DNA of 64,000 nt from Edaphobacter modestus (lineage in GTDB: Bacteria; Acidobacteriota; Terriglobia; Terriglobales; Acidobacteriaceae). Every line of letters begins with the position of its first letter. Position 1 is the stretch's first letter. The DNA is taken from assembly GCF_004217555.1 (NCBI RefSeq), contig NZ_SHKW01000001.1, positions 3,534,001 through 3,598,000 of the forward strand, read 5' to 3'. Shown here one piece after another: positions 8,966-17,510 of the stretch. The position numbers and the translations under genes are program-made. The notes beneath the pieces are model-generated. The model searched no databases and was not told the origin of the DNA. It saw nothing but the letters and a program-made list of their open reading frames with translations.

Positions 8966-10258
8966 TTAGTCATCATCCCGGTCGTAACCGTACATGGCAC
9001 GCAAGTTCTTCTTGTAGACTGCTCTGCCGACAGCCCGGCCCAGGCGAGCTCCTGCCGTCTGGTCGAATCGAAAATGTATCCCGCCGTAAACGCGAGCGTC
9101 GGAGATGTCGTCTGTAATCTGCATGAATGATCCGTATTGCAACACGATGTCGGGTACTGCCGGGTTTGACAATGTAATCGAATGTCCAGCTTCGCCGTAA
9201 AGGCGTCTCAGGACCTCGGCTCCCGCATTGGATAAGCTGCCGTGGTTTGAGGGATAGCCCGGGAAACATGGGGTCAGGATGAATGGCAGGTAGTTCGGAT
9301 CGGGGTCGGTCTTCCGGTTGCCGTCCGTGTCACCTGCACGGATCGCGGTTTCGGGACGCCAGAAGTTGTAGTGGTACTTGTTGAAGAATGAAGCGATCGC
9401 GCCGTCGTTGATCGCCATGTTGATGAGGGCCAGGGCTCGGGCGTTCTCGGACAGCGAACGCCACTGTTGTTGCGCGACCTGCCTTGCGGCCTGATTGAAT
9501 ATCAGGGTTGGCGAGGAGGCCGCGTAGAAGACCACGACATCAGCCCGATCTTGTGGCCGCTCTGTGCTGTTGAGGCTCCCTACCGACATCACCTCGTTGT
9601 ACGCTTTCGCGTATTCGCGACTCTTGAGCGCTGGCGGCGGATTGAGGAGAAACTCACTCGCACTCGGGATGCCGAACGGCTTTACGTTCTGCCATTGAAA
9701 GAAGACTCCGACCGCGGTTCCATTCACGATTGGACAACTCGGTGTGGCCTGCCATTCACCTGGAACAGGCGGGGCGGGTATCTTGAATTGCGGCGGCGAC
9801 GAGCCGTCGTTGGCTCGAAGAGCGATCATCGCATACGCTGCGGCGTCGCCCGTCGCTATGCCTTTACTCTTGGCTGGACCGTCCGGTATCAAACCCAGCG
9901 AATTCGCACGAGCAGCATCAAGCACCGTCAAGCTGGCCGGGAAATAGGTACTGAGCACTCGATAGGCAGCCTGGATGGCTGCTGCGTCGGCCGAGGCGCC
10001 ATGGGGCGCGACGATGTTCCCAAGATACGGTCGATAGTCGCCAGTGATGGAGTTGACGGCTTCAAAGACAGCGAGTTGCACAATCGCTGCATATCGCGCC
10101 TGGACGAACGGGTTCTGGCCGCTCGTGATGTTGATCGCAATTACGTTCCAGTCCAGGACGGCATCTGTCTTTGCGACAGCAGGCCCGACCAGTAGAGTCG
10201 CCATCAATAGGCATAGGCCAAAAGTCCTCTTCGTTGCGCCACCTTGCATCCTCTTCAT
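8966..10258 (-). CDS. Secreted vanadium-dependent haloperoxidase / acid phosphatase family protein
   Basis: A 430-residue protein with a signal peptide (cleavage after VGPAVA). It carries all three active-site motifs of the vanadium haloperoxidase-PAP2 superfamily: KYHYNFWRP (K-x6-RP), PSNHGS (variant of PSGH) and ARVYGGIHFRFD (R-x5-H-x3-D). Members either oxidise halides with H2O2 using vanadate or hydrolyse phosphate esters; sequence alone does not decide. The ATG at 10258 has a GGGAGGA ribosome site. It converges on the GH35 gene, and directly upstream lies a decayed lipoprotein gene. Confidence 0.82.
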   Translation of the reverse strand: MKRMQGGATKRTFGLCLLMATLLVGPAVAKTDAVLDWNVIAINITSGQNPFVQARYAAIVQLAVFEAVNSITGDYRPYLGNIVAPHGASADAAAIQAAYRVLSTYFPASLTVLDAARANSLGLIPDGPAKSKGIATGDAAAYAMIALRANDGSSPPQFKIPAPPVPGEWQATPSCPIVNGTAVGVFFQWQNVKPFGIPSASEFLLNPPPALKSREYAKAYNEVMSVGSLNSTERPQDRADVVVFYAASSPTLIFNQAARQVAQQQWRSLSENARALALINMAINDGAIASFFNKYHYNFWRPETAIRAGDTDGNRKTDPDPNYLPFILTPCFPGYPSNHGSLSNAGAEVLRRLYGEAGHSITLSNPAVPDIVLQYGSFMQITDDISDARVYGGIHFRFDQTAGARLGRAVGRAVYKKNLRAMYGYDRDDD

Positions 10259-10329
10259 TGTGCTTCCTCCCAATTCTCACTGCCTTCGGGCAGTGTGACC
10301 TGCATTCTTGCGGTAGAGGGCATGGTGCC

Positions 10330-10963
10330 CGTACCGAAGCGCGTGTCCGGGCGCCTCAATAATCCCATGGGCTCGAAACACGCAGGACTGCGTACTGTTA
10401 TCAGTACAGCTGCCACCAGAGACGGTGTAGTTCCCGCTAATTTCACTTCTATGCTGGTTCAGGGTCCCGACAAAAGTGACGACGCCCGTTGCTAGTCTCA
10501 AATTCGAGAGCTACCGACATGCCAACAATGAAACTGCCGGAAGGAAATGATCCCGGCCTAAATCATCTCCGCACTGAAGCAGTGCGTATCGAAAGTGGCA
10601 GTTCCGGTGATTTCAAAGCTACCCTCAGAGCTGGCGCTGCCGCTCTGACCGATGCCACCTGCCCACGTTGAAGTTCCCTTGTGTGGAATGGAAGGTTCCG
10701 TTCAAAAGGTTAGCGATATAAGGAATGTTGATGTCCGAGACGCTTCCCTGATCACCAGCGGCGCATCCACCGTGGATGCTGTATGTCCCGGTGAAGGTGG
10801 CGTTGATGAAATTCCCGGTGAAAGTGACTACCTGTCCCTCAAAGGCCGTGCAGGTCAGGGAGGTATTGTCGGCAGTCGGAGTACCCGTCAAGCCAAGAGG
10901 GGGCAGTCGATTGAAACAATTTGAACAGGGGACATGCAGTGCCCGAGGCGGTGTGATCGCCAT
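10330..10963 (-). pseudogene. Decayed gene for a secreted/lipo-protein, broken by several frameshifts
   Basis: Three reading-frame pieces on the minus strand join into one product. Piece one (10963 down to about 10665) has TSLTCTAFEGQVVTFTGNF and FTGTYSIHGGCAAGDQGS. It shifts frame to GQSGSASSEGSFEITGTATF and then meets a stop. A third piece in another frame (about 10500-10380) has VVTFVGTLNQHRSEISGNYT and VSGGSC. The alternating GTY/GNYTVSGG pattern is typical of repeated beta-sandwich lipoproteins in Acidobacteriota (inference). At least two frameshifts and one stop make it non-functional. The gene most likely began further upstream, near 11000, with a lipobox now lost. Confidence 0.6.
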
Positions 10964-11074
10964 TTGCGCACCTCACGGGGCCCGTGACACGCACAACACT
11001 AACACAAACACTCATGACGCGCCGGAAATCTCCAGAACGATCGGACCAGATCAACGCAGACCTTGGGCCGGGCT

Positions 11075-12748
11075 TTAGTGGCCTGCCGACGGGCTGGCGT
11101 TCTTCGGTGGCCGCGGGATGAAGAACAGCAGCGGAAGCATGCACGCGCAGAAGATGCTGAGGTACTGGATGATGTCCAGGTAGGCGAGCATTCCTGCCTG
11201 ACGATGCAGTTGGTTGTAGATATAAGCCTGCGCGGTGTGGGCTCCCTGCCCGACCATCGGGTCGCCCCCTGCGTGTCCGCCGAACATTCCCTTCAGCTTC
11301 TTCACCTGGTCGACGAAGCCCGGGTTCCCCGGAGTGAGGTTGCGGACCATCTGGGTCTCATGCGCCGCCGTCAGTCGCGTAAGCATCGTGGCCACAAACG
11401 CGGTTCCGCACGATCCGCCGATGTTACGCGCAAGGTTCGTCAGGCCAGAGACGTCATTGCTCTCCGACTGCTTCACGCCGATGTACGCGATCATGTTGAT
11501 CGGAATAAAGAGGAAGGCGAGTCCCGAAGCCTGGAAGATACGCAGGAAGACCAGCCGACCGTAGCTGATCCCCAGGTCCATCGTGTGCATCGTGATCAGC
11601 GACACCGTTAGCATGAGGAAGCCGTAGCCCATCAGCTTTCGCGGATCGACCTTGCTTGAGAGAAAGCCCACCACCGGCATCATCGCCATCATCATCAGGC
11701 CCGCAGGCGAAAGCACCAGGCCCGCAAGCTCAGCCGTGTACCCCAGCAGCGTCTGCACAAACTGCGGAATCAGGACGGTCGTGCCATACAGCGAGAAGCC
11801 AAGCACGAACATCAGGATGAAGCCGATTGAGAAATTGCGCCGCCTGAACAGCGTCAGGTTCACGATGGGGCGATTCCCTATACGCAGTTGACGCAGCTCC
11901 CACCAGATCATCGTGACGAACGCAACAATCATCGTGATGACGAACAACGTGATCAGCTTCGAGGCGAACCAGTCGTCCTCCTGGCCCTTGTCCAACACAA
12001 ATTCCAGCGAGCCGAAGGTCAACCCCAGCAGCGCAAAACCGAGAAAGTCGAGCTTAATGCCGCCCTTCTTTGACTGCTTCACCTGCTCCTCCACCCACGG
12101 TGGATCCTCGACAATCCGCGACGTCAGAAACAGAGACAATAGACAAATCGGAACGTTCAGGAAGAAGATCCAGCGCCAGTCGTAGTTGTCCGTAATCCAT
12201 CCGCCCAGCGTAGGACCGATCGCCGGCGCGACCACAACGGCGAGACCGTACATCGCGAAGGCCTGTCCGCGCTTCTCCGGTGGAAAGGTGTCGGCCAGAA
12301 TCGCCTGCTCGGAAGGAGCCAGTCCGCCACCGCCGATACCCTGCAGGATGCGAAAGAAAACCAGCAGCGGAAGCGAGGGTGCCAACCCGCACAGCGCCGA
12401 GCTGATGCCGAACAGCACCACGCAGATCATGTAGAACTTCTTACGTCCGATAAAGGTCGTCATGTACGCGCCCGCCGGTAGAATCACGGCGTTCGCGACC
12501 AGGTATGCCGTCAGCACCCATGTCGCCTCGTCCTGGCTTGCGCCCAGCCCACCGGCAATATGCGGCAGCGCGACGTTCGCGATCGAACTGTCCAGCACCT
12601 CCATGAACGTCGCCAGTGTTACCGTCATGGCGACGATCCACGGATTGATCCTTGGCCGCCAGACGTTGGCAGGAGCATGACCAACCGTTTGTTCCTGGGT
12701 GCGCTCCGATAGCGGGGAGCCGGGTAGCTCTATTGTGCTCGATGCCAT
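11075..12748 (-). CDS. DHA2-family (EmrB/QacA) multidrug efflux permease
   Basis: A 557-residue, 14-helix major facilitator. The motif LDSSIANVALPHIAGGLG in helix 1 and GRKKFYM in the first cytoplasmic loop identify the H+-antiporter DHA2 group, and GPTLGGWI is the antiporter motif C. It exports hydrophobic drugs or toxins across the inner membrane, usually with an EmrA-type adaptor, but no adaptor or outer-membrane gene is next to it. The ATG at 12748 is preferred over an upstream TTG at 12787; neither has a clear ribosome site. It lies downstream of the pseudokinase gene, separated by a hairpin. Confidence 0.88.
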   Translation of the reverse strand: MASSTIELPGSPLSERTQEQTVGHAPANVWRPRINPWIVAMTVTLATFMEVLDSSIANVALPHIAGGLGASQDEATWVLTAYLVANAVILPAGAYMTTFIGRKKFYMICVVLFGISSALCGLAPSLPLLVFFRILQGIGGGGLAPSEQAILADTFPPEKRGQAFAMYGLAVVVAPAIGPTLGGWITDNYDWRWIFFLNVPICLLSLFLTSRIVEDPPWVEEQVKQSKKGGIKLDFLGFALLGLTFGSLEFVLDKGQEDDWFASKLITLFVITMIVAFVTMIWWELRQLRIGNRPIVNLTLFRRRNFSIGFILMFVLGFSLYGTTVLIPQFVQTLLGYTAELAGLVLSPAGLMMMAMMPVVGFLSSKVDPRKLMGYGFLMLTVSLITMHTMDLGISYGRLVFLRIFQASGLAFLFIPINMIAYIGVKQSESNDVSGLTNLARNIGGSCGTAFVATMLTRLTAAHETQMVRNLTPGNPGFVDQVKKLKGMFGGHAGGDPMVGQGAHTAQAYIYNQLHRQAGMLAYLDIIQYLSIFCACMLPLLFFIPRPPKNASPSAGH

Positions 12749-12800
12749 GGGTGAGTTTTCGATTCCCGGCAGGCGGGAGAGATTCAATTATCGCCCGAAT

Positions 12801-12830
12801 TTTTAAGATTGCCCCGCTGATGGGGCAATC
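12801..12830 (-). terminator. Hairpin between pseudokinase and efflux genes
   Basis: On the minus strand GATTGCCCC-ATCAGC-GGGGCAATC forms a perfect 9-bp stem, followed by TTAAAAATT. The weak T-run makes it a probable rather than certain terminator. Confidence 0.55.
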
Positions 12831-12848
12831 CCCTTCCGCATCCGCTCC

Positions 12849-14333
12849 TCAGCGAGCGTAGTTCTGGGTGTACAGGTCGCGCGGAAGACCGGCGCCGCGA
12901 GCCTTTCGCTTAAATGCGGCTGCCTCTTCGCGGGTCATCGCACCCCCCACGGTCACCAGATAGGGTGCCCGCCCGTTGGGAGAAAAGACCTCTGGATTTA
13001 GCGACGAATGTTGTTTTTTTAATTCCTCGGCCTTCTGTTGTGCCTGCGCCTCGTGGTTGTAGGTGTAGGCCACAACGTGCCATTGCGTCCGTGCCGTGGA
13101 CGCTGTGGACGGCGTCGAAGCCGCGGCTGTATCTGTCGCGGCGGGCGGCGGGGTTACCGGCGTGGGGTGCGGTACCGAAGAAGGCGAAGCTGCCTCGGCT
13201 GGCTGCGCTGTCGTCGGCCGCGCATCCGCGCTGGCCCCGGCTGTGGCTCCGCTCCTTGTCAGCCGCCAGACGAAGAACAGGATCAGCACAATCGCCACCG
13301 CCGCCACGATCCACAGCCGCATACGCCGGGGGTCATCTTGCACCGGCTTTACGATGCGGTGTCTTACATCAGGAGTCTGCGACGGAATCGCCGGTCGCAC
13401 CGGCCTCTCAGGCCTGAGCGGTATCCCAGGTCTCGTCTGGGCCTGCTTCGCCTTCTCCGCAGTCTTCGCCTCTTCTATGCCATCGAATAAGTTGGCTGAG
13501 GCCTTCGTGCTAGATTGGCCCGGCTCCATGGTGATTGGCCCGGCGGTGACTGGTGGCTTCGCGGCCCTCTCCCCCGCCGGTTCCTTCTGCGCACCTTGCG
13601 CGGCCTGTGCGGCAGGGCGCTGAGCCGCAGCTGCCACCTGTACCGGCGAAACCGGACCTAGTGCGGCCGCCATCTCGCCCAGACCCCACTTTCCACTGAG
13701 GCCATTGCGAATAATGCCGTCGAAGGGCGAAGGCAGCAACGTAGCCGAACCCTGCAGGGTCCGTCTTCCCGTCATCGCCTGCAGCAGGACGATGGCCAGG
13801 TCATGCACGTCTGCCGCTTTTTTTCGAGCAACCTCGCTCTCGTCCCCGTCCGGCGACGCTGCCTCTCTCACGCAGTCGCTGCGCAGCTTCACCGTCTCGC
13901 CCGCTGCGAGAACATTCGAAGGTTCGATGTGCTCATGCACCAGGTCGCGTGCGTGCAGCGCGCCAAGCGCTCCCAGAAGGCTCGCCGCCAGTTGCCTGGT
14001 CTCGTCCACCGTCAGTGTGCGGTTCTGTAGCAGCTCCGCCAGGCTCATCTCGGTGGGTTCCATCACGGCATATACCAAGGGAGTTCCGTCCAGCATGGCT
14101 TCCCCGTACTTCCGCATCGCCACCAGGTTTTCCTGCTTGATCTCCGAGACCATGCGCCACCGCTCCAGAATCTCGGGTTCGTCGAAGTGTGCCTCGATCA
14201 GGCGCACCAACGCGGGGGTTCCCGTGCCGTTGGTGGTCAGGAAGAAGGCGCTTCGCCCCTCTGGGCGGATCAGCTTTTTCAACGGATAGGCTTCAGCGAT
14301 CGTTTGACCTTCGTATTCATTCCAGAGTTGCAT
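12849..14333 (-). CDS. Membrane-anchored pseudokinase with C-terminal SPOR domain
   Basis: A 494-residue protein. Residues 15-240 follow the bacterial Ser/Thr protein kinase fold (VMEPTEMSLAELL hinge region, LGALHARDLVHEHIEPSNVL catalytic loop, DVHDLAIVLLQAMTGRR helix F). Catalytic residues are lost: the HRD position reads H133-E134-H135, the following Lys is Glu137, the VAxK lysine is Arg44, and no DFG is visible (LRSDC instead). A disordered Ala/Pro linker leads to one membrane helix (about 341-360), then a Pro/Ala/Thr linker and a SPOR-type domain (about 415-494: TQWHVVAYTYNHEAQAQQKA). SPOR domains bind denuded septal peptidoglycan, so topology is cytoplasmic pseudokinase, periplasmic SPOR. 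The ATG at 14333 opens the conserved part; a frame extension to 14393 lacks a ribosome site. Confidence 0.75.
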   Translation of the reverse strand: MQLWNEYEGQTIAEAYPLKKLIRPEGRSAFFLTTNGTGTPALVRLIEAHFDEPEILERWRMVSEIKQENLVAMRKYGEAMLDGTPLVYAVMEPTEMSLAELLQNRTLTVDETRQLAASLLGALGALHARDLVHEHIEPSNVLAAGETVKLRSDCVREAASPDGDESEVARKKAADVHDLAIVLLQAMTGRRTLQGSATLLPSPFDGIIRNGLSGKWGLGEMAAALGPVSPVQVAAAAQRPAAQAAQGAQKEPAGERAAKPPVTAGPITMEPGQSSTKASANLFDGIEEAKTAEKAKQAQTRPGIPLRPERPVRPAIPSQTPDVRHRIVKPVQDDPRRMRLWIVAAVAIVLILFFVWRLTRSGATAGASADARPTTAQPAEAASPSSVPHPTPVTPPPAATDTAAASTPSTASTARTQWHVVAYTYNHEAQAQQKAEELKKQHSSLNPEVFSPNGRAPYLVTVGGAMTREEAAAFKRKARGAGLPRDLYTQNYAR

Positions 14334-14598
14334 ATACAGACCAGTCCTGAGGGGATGTGTGCAGGAAGAGTGCCCACGGGGCAAATAAAACATCGTCCGC
14401 CGCTTTGCCGGAACTTACACACGGGAGGGCGACGGTTCGTAGTGCTCCCATTATCCCCCAATGTCCAGGCCTTCTCAACGCCGCAGAGCTTTGCATGTGC
14501 CTCAATTGGTTCGCGCCGGCGGGCCATGCTAGACTGCGATTTTTCCGGCTATTGCAAAAAAGGTTCCCAGTTGCGATCCGGAAAAGGGGAAGGTACCC

Positions 14599-15378
14599 AT
14601 GCATCCGGATCTGGAAATGATGATTGTGCTCCAGGGCTTCGACCTCGAGGTCCGTCGCCTGACCGAGGAGATGGCTGAGCTGCCCAAGCGGATGGCCCGT
14701 CTCGCCGCCCAGCACGAGGAGGCGAAGCGTCAGCTTCGATCCGTCACGGAAGATCTTGCGAAAGAGGAGGTCCTTCGCCGGCGGCAGGAGCTGGACATCA
14801 AGGACCACCAGCAGAAGGCAGCTCGTCTCCGCAAGCAGATGGATGTCGTAACCACCACCGCGCAGGCCTCCGCTCTCGAACACGAGATCACCTTCGCCGA
14901 AGGCGAGATCACCCGGCTGGAGGATGCAGAGCTCGAAAGCATGGAGCGTACCGAGCAGCTTGAGGCCGCAAAGCTCACGGCCGAAGAGACCGTCGCCAAC
15001 CTCGCCCAGGAGCATGCCGCCGAAAGCGCCCGCGCCGCCGAGGCTCTCGAGCGCGACCGCGCGCTGCTTGCCGAGGTCCACGCAAAACGCAACGAGCTTC
15101 GTCCCCAGATCGGCGAGAGCTCCCTCTCCACGTACGATCGCGTGGCAAAATCTCGCGGCACCGCCCTGGCCGAGGGGGTCGATCAGAAGTGCTCCGCCTG
15201 CCAGATGATGGTGCGGCCGCAGCGCTGGAACGATCTGCGTGAGCGCAGCAACGACGAAGCCATGTTCACCTGCGAGACCTGTGGACGGCTGCTCTACTGG
15301 GACCCCGCTCGCGACGCTCCGCAGAAGAAGCCGGTAAAGAACGAAAGCATCGCTGCGTCGATCGTGAGAGCTCTGTGA
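14599..15378 (+). CDS. Coiled-coil zinc-ribbon protein (C4-type, CT398/DUF164 family)
   Basis: A 259-residue cytoplasmic protein. Residues 1-185 are almost all heptad-rich helices (long Glu/Lys/Arg/Ala coiled coil). A C-terminal zinc ribbon follows, with CSAC near 198 and CETC near 224 as the four zinc ligands, and RLLYW after it. This matches the zf-RING_7/DUF164 family; its function is unsettled (links to nucleic acids and to type III secretion or flagellar partners have been suggested for homologues). A GGGGAAGG ribosome site precedes the ATG. Its stop overlaps the start of the next gene (GTGA), so the two are translationally coupled. Confidence 0.85.
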   Translation: MHPDLEMMIVLQGFDLEVRRLTEEMAELPKRMARLAAQHEEAKRQLRSVTEDLAKEEVLRRRQELDIKDHQQKAARLRKQMDVVTTTAQASALEHEITFAEGEITRLEDAELESMERTEQLEAAKLTAEETVANLAQEHAAESARAAEALERDRALLAEVHAKRNELRPQIGESSLSTYDRVAKSRGTALAEGVDQKCSACQMMVRPQRWNDLRERSNDEAMFTCETCGRLLYWDPARDAPQKKPVKNESIAASIVRAL

Positions 15379-15902
15379 AGAGAATCTGTGTCGACATGGA
15401 TGAGGTGATGGCAGACGCTCTGGGGGAGCATCTGCTGCGCTATAACCGCGATCACGACGAAGAGCTCACCCTCGACGATCTGCACGGCAAGGCGCTCTGG
15501 GAGGTCGTCTCCATCGACCGTCATAACGCCCTCGAAAGCTATCTCCGCTCCGAAGACTTCTTCGAGGGCCTTGCCGTCATGCCCGAATCGCAGCGCGTCA
15601 TGCGCCTTCTGCAGCAGAAGTACGAGGTCTTCATCGCGACCGCCGCCATGGAGGTTCCCACCTCCTTTCACCAGAAGTTCCGGTGGCTCGAGCGCCACTT
15701 CCCCTTCATCTCCCCTTCGCACATCGTCTACTGCGGCGACAAAGGAATTCTCAACGCGGACTTCCTTATCGACGACAACCCGCGCCAGCTGCGGCGATTC
15801 AAAGGCGAAGGCATTCTCTTCACCTCGCCGCACAACATCGCGGTTAAGGGATTTCGCCGCGTCAACGACTGGCTCGACGTCGAGAAGCTTTTTCTGGGGT
15901 AG
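15375..15902 (+). CDS. 5'(3')-deoxyribonucleotidase-like HAD phosphatase
   Basis: A 175-residue HAD-superfamily protein of the NT5C type. HAD motif 1 is CVDMDEVMAD (nucleophile Asp and acid/base Asp two residues on). The mid-region IATAAM carries motif 2, and DFLIDDNPRQL carries the acidic motif 4 pair. The family removes phosphate from (deoxy)nucleoside monophosphates and helps balance dNTP pools. The GTG start overlaps the previous stop codon by 4 bases. The 3' end overlaps the 3' end of the convergent LysR gene by 41 bases. Confidence 0.85.
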   Translation: MKRICVDMDEVMADALGEHLLRYNRDHDEELTLDDLHGKALWEVVSIDRHNALESYLRSEDFFEGLAVMPESQRVMRLLQQKYEVFIATAAMEVPTSFHQKFRWLERHFPFISPSHIVYCGDKGILNADFLIDDNPRQLRRFKGEGILFTSPHNIAVKGFRRVNDWLDVEKLFLG

Positions 15903-16833
15903 CGGAAGCCGCCGCATCGATGCGCCTGCGGGACGGATTCCGGAAGCTCTCCCGGGCCACGCTGGCAAACGCGCTTACCACCGCTCGATCCTCACCCGCA
16001 CGATAGGCCAGCTCAATATCGCTCATCACCCTCGCGCCGCGCAGCGCCGGGCAGGAGACGTGAGGTCCCGATATCTGCCGAACGCAGGCCGGTCCGATCG
16101 ACACTCCCAGCCCGGCGCCGATCAGGCGAAGAATCGTCAGCCACTGCGGCGCCTCCTGCACCACGCGCGGTCGGAATCCATGCGCTTCGCACAGCGAGAT
16201 CGGTTTCTCATAGGCACGTGCGCCCGCCATCGGCGCAAAGAAGACGAACGGCTCCTCGCGCAGGTCGCCGGCCGAGATGACGCTGCGTCCTGCAAGCCGA
16301 TGCGTCGCGGGCAGCACGGCAACATATGGCTCTGAGAAAAGAGCCTCCACATGCAGGCCCTCCGTCGGTCCGGCGTCGCGCAGAAACCCTGCATCCAGCA
16401 TGCCCCGGTTTAGCGACTGCGCGACTCCCGACGTGTACGACTCCGACAGTTGCAGCTGCACCCGCGGATACAGGCTCCGATAGCGCCCCAGCATCGCAGG
16501 CAAGGGCGTCAGCATGCCCGAGCCGATGAAGCCTACCCTCAAAAAACCTTCGTCGCCGCGACCGATGCTGCGGGCCTCCTCCATATCCTCGCGAACATTG
16601 CGCAGTGTGCGCCGCGCGCGATCCAGAAAGACCTCGCCCGCGACCGTCAACCGGACCGCTCTCGAGGTACGCAGGAACAGCGGATAGCCAAGGATCTCCT
16701 CGAGCCTGCGTATCTGTTGCGAGAGAGGCGGCTGTGCCAGGTGCAGCCGCTCAGCGGCCCGGCCGAAGTGAAGCTCCTCCGCGACGGCCACGAAATAGCG
16801 AAGATGGCGCAGTTCCAGATCACGATCATTCAT
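15862..16833 (-). CDS. LysR-family transcriptional regulator
   Basis: A 323-residue regulator. An N-terminal winged helix (LRHLRYFVAVAEELHFGRAA, then LHLAQPPLSQQIRRLEE) is followed by a periplasmic-binding-protein-like effector domain from about 95, starting GFLRVGFIGSGM. This layout is closest to the CbnR/CatM aromatic-degradation type. It is divergent from a GNAT gene (84-bp gap), the usual arrangement for a LysR regulator and its target, though an acetyltransferase target is only inferred. The Arg-rich last 35 residues overlap the convergent nucleotidase gene. Confidence 0.9.
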   Translation of the reverse strand: MNDRDLELRHLRYFVAVAEELHFGRAAERLHLAQPPLSQQIRRLEEILGYPLFLRTSRAVRLTVAGEVFLDRARRTLRNVREDMEEARSIGRGDEGFLRVGFIGSGMLTPLPAMLGRYRSLYPRVQLQLSESYTSGVAQSLNRGMLDAGFLRDAGPTEGLHVEALFSEPYVAVLPATHRLAGRSVISAGDLREEPFVFFAPMAGARAYEKPISLCEAHGFRPRVVQEAPQWLTILRLIGAGLGVSIGPACVRQISGPHVSCPALRGARVMSDIELAYRAGEDRAVVSAFASVARESFRNPSRRRIDAAASATPEKASRRRASR

Positions 16834-16917
16834 ATCTGAAACATCCTAATCCGAACGAACAATATATTGGACGTATGGCATGGCCGCTTCTAGCCTGACA
16901 TTCATAAGGAGTTCGTC

Positions 16918-17433
16918 ATGTCTTCGACCCTCTGTCTCGCCGATATACCCTCGAATGAGAATTCGATGTCCACAGCCTCCGTTCAATTGCGACCCTTTCA
17001 GCCCGGTGACGCCGAGGCCTTCCGCTGCCTCAACGAGGCATGGATCGAAAAGTTCTTCGGGCTCGAGGAACAGGACAACAAGATACTTGGCGATCCCGAA
17101 GGATACGTCCTCGCCAAAGGAGGACATATCTTCTTCGCCGTTGCGGACGGAATCCCGATCGGATGCTGCGCCCTCGTTCCTGTTGCCCCCGGCATCTACG
17201 AGGTGGCCAAGATGGCAGTCGCCGAGTCATGGCAGGGCCGCGGAATCGGTCGACGCGTCCTGGCCTACACCATCGAACAGGGGCGTTCCCTCGGCGCCGA
17301 TTCTCTCTACCTCGAGACCAACAGAAGGCTCGCCAACGCCATTCACCTGTATGAATCGCTCGGCTTCCGACACCTTCCGCCCAAGCACTCGCCCTACGCG
17401 CGCGCCGACGTCTTCATGGAGCTGCGCTTCTAG
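16918..17433 (+). CDS. GNAT-family N-acetyltransferase
   Basis: A 171-residue acetyl-CoA-dependent acetyltransferase. The core has the acetyl-CoA loop WQGRGIGRRVLAYTI (R/Q-x-x-G-x-G), preceded by strand VAKMAVAESW and followed by LYLETNRRLANAIHLYESLG. Acceptor unknown. AAGGAG lies 7 bases before the ATG at 16918, so the first 16 extra residues are probably translated even though the conserved domain begins at Met17. It is divergent from the LysR gene. Confidence 0.88.
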   Translation: MSSTLCLADIPSNENSMSTASVQLRPFQPGDAEAFRCLNEAWIEKFFGLEEQDNKILGDPEGYVLAKGGHIFFAVADGIPIGCCALVPVAPGIYEVAKMAVAESWQGRGIGRRVLAYTIEQGRSLGADSLYLETNRRLANAIHLYESLGFRHLPPKHSPYARADVFMELRF

Positions 17434-17473
17434 CGCGTGCGCGCGGGTACGCAAAGACCCCAACGACAGGCAG

Positions 17474-17510
17474 GAGCCCACGCGCTTGAACTTGAAGCTG
17501 CCGTGGGCTC
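17474..17510. terminator. Hairpin between convergent GNAT and acyltransferase genes
   Basis: GAGCCCACG (17474-17482) pairs with CGTGGGCTC (17502-17510), a perfect 9-bp stem with a 19-base loop that reaches the acyltransferase stop codon. No long T-run follows on either strand. Confidence 0.5.

Noticed and set aside
10972..10986. TCACGGGGCCCGTGA palindrome as an operator
   Set aside because: It lies by a decayed gene and no functional promoter is evident nearby.
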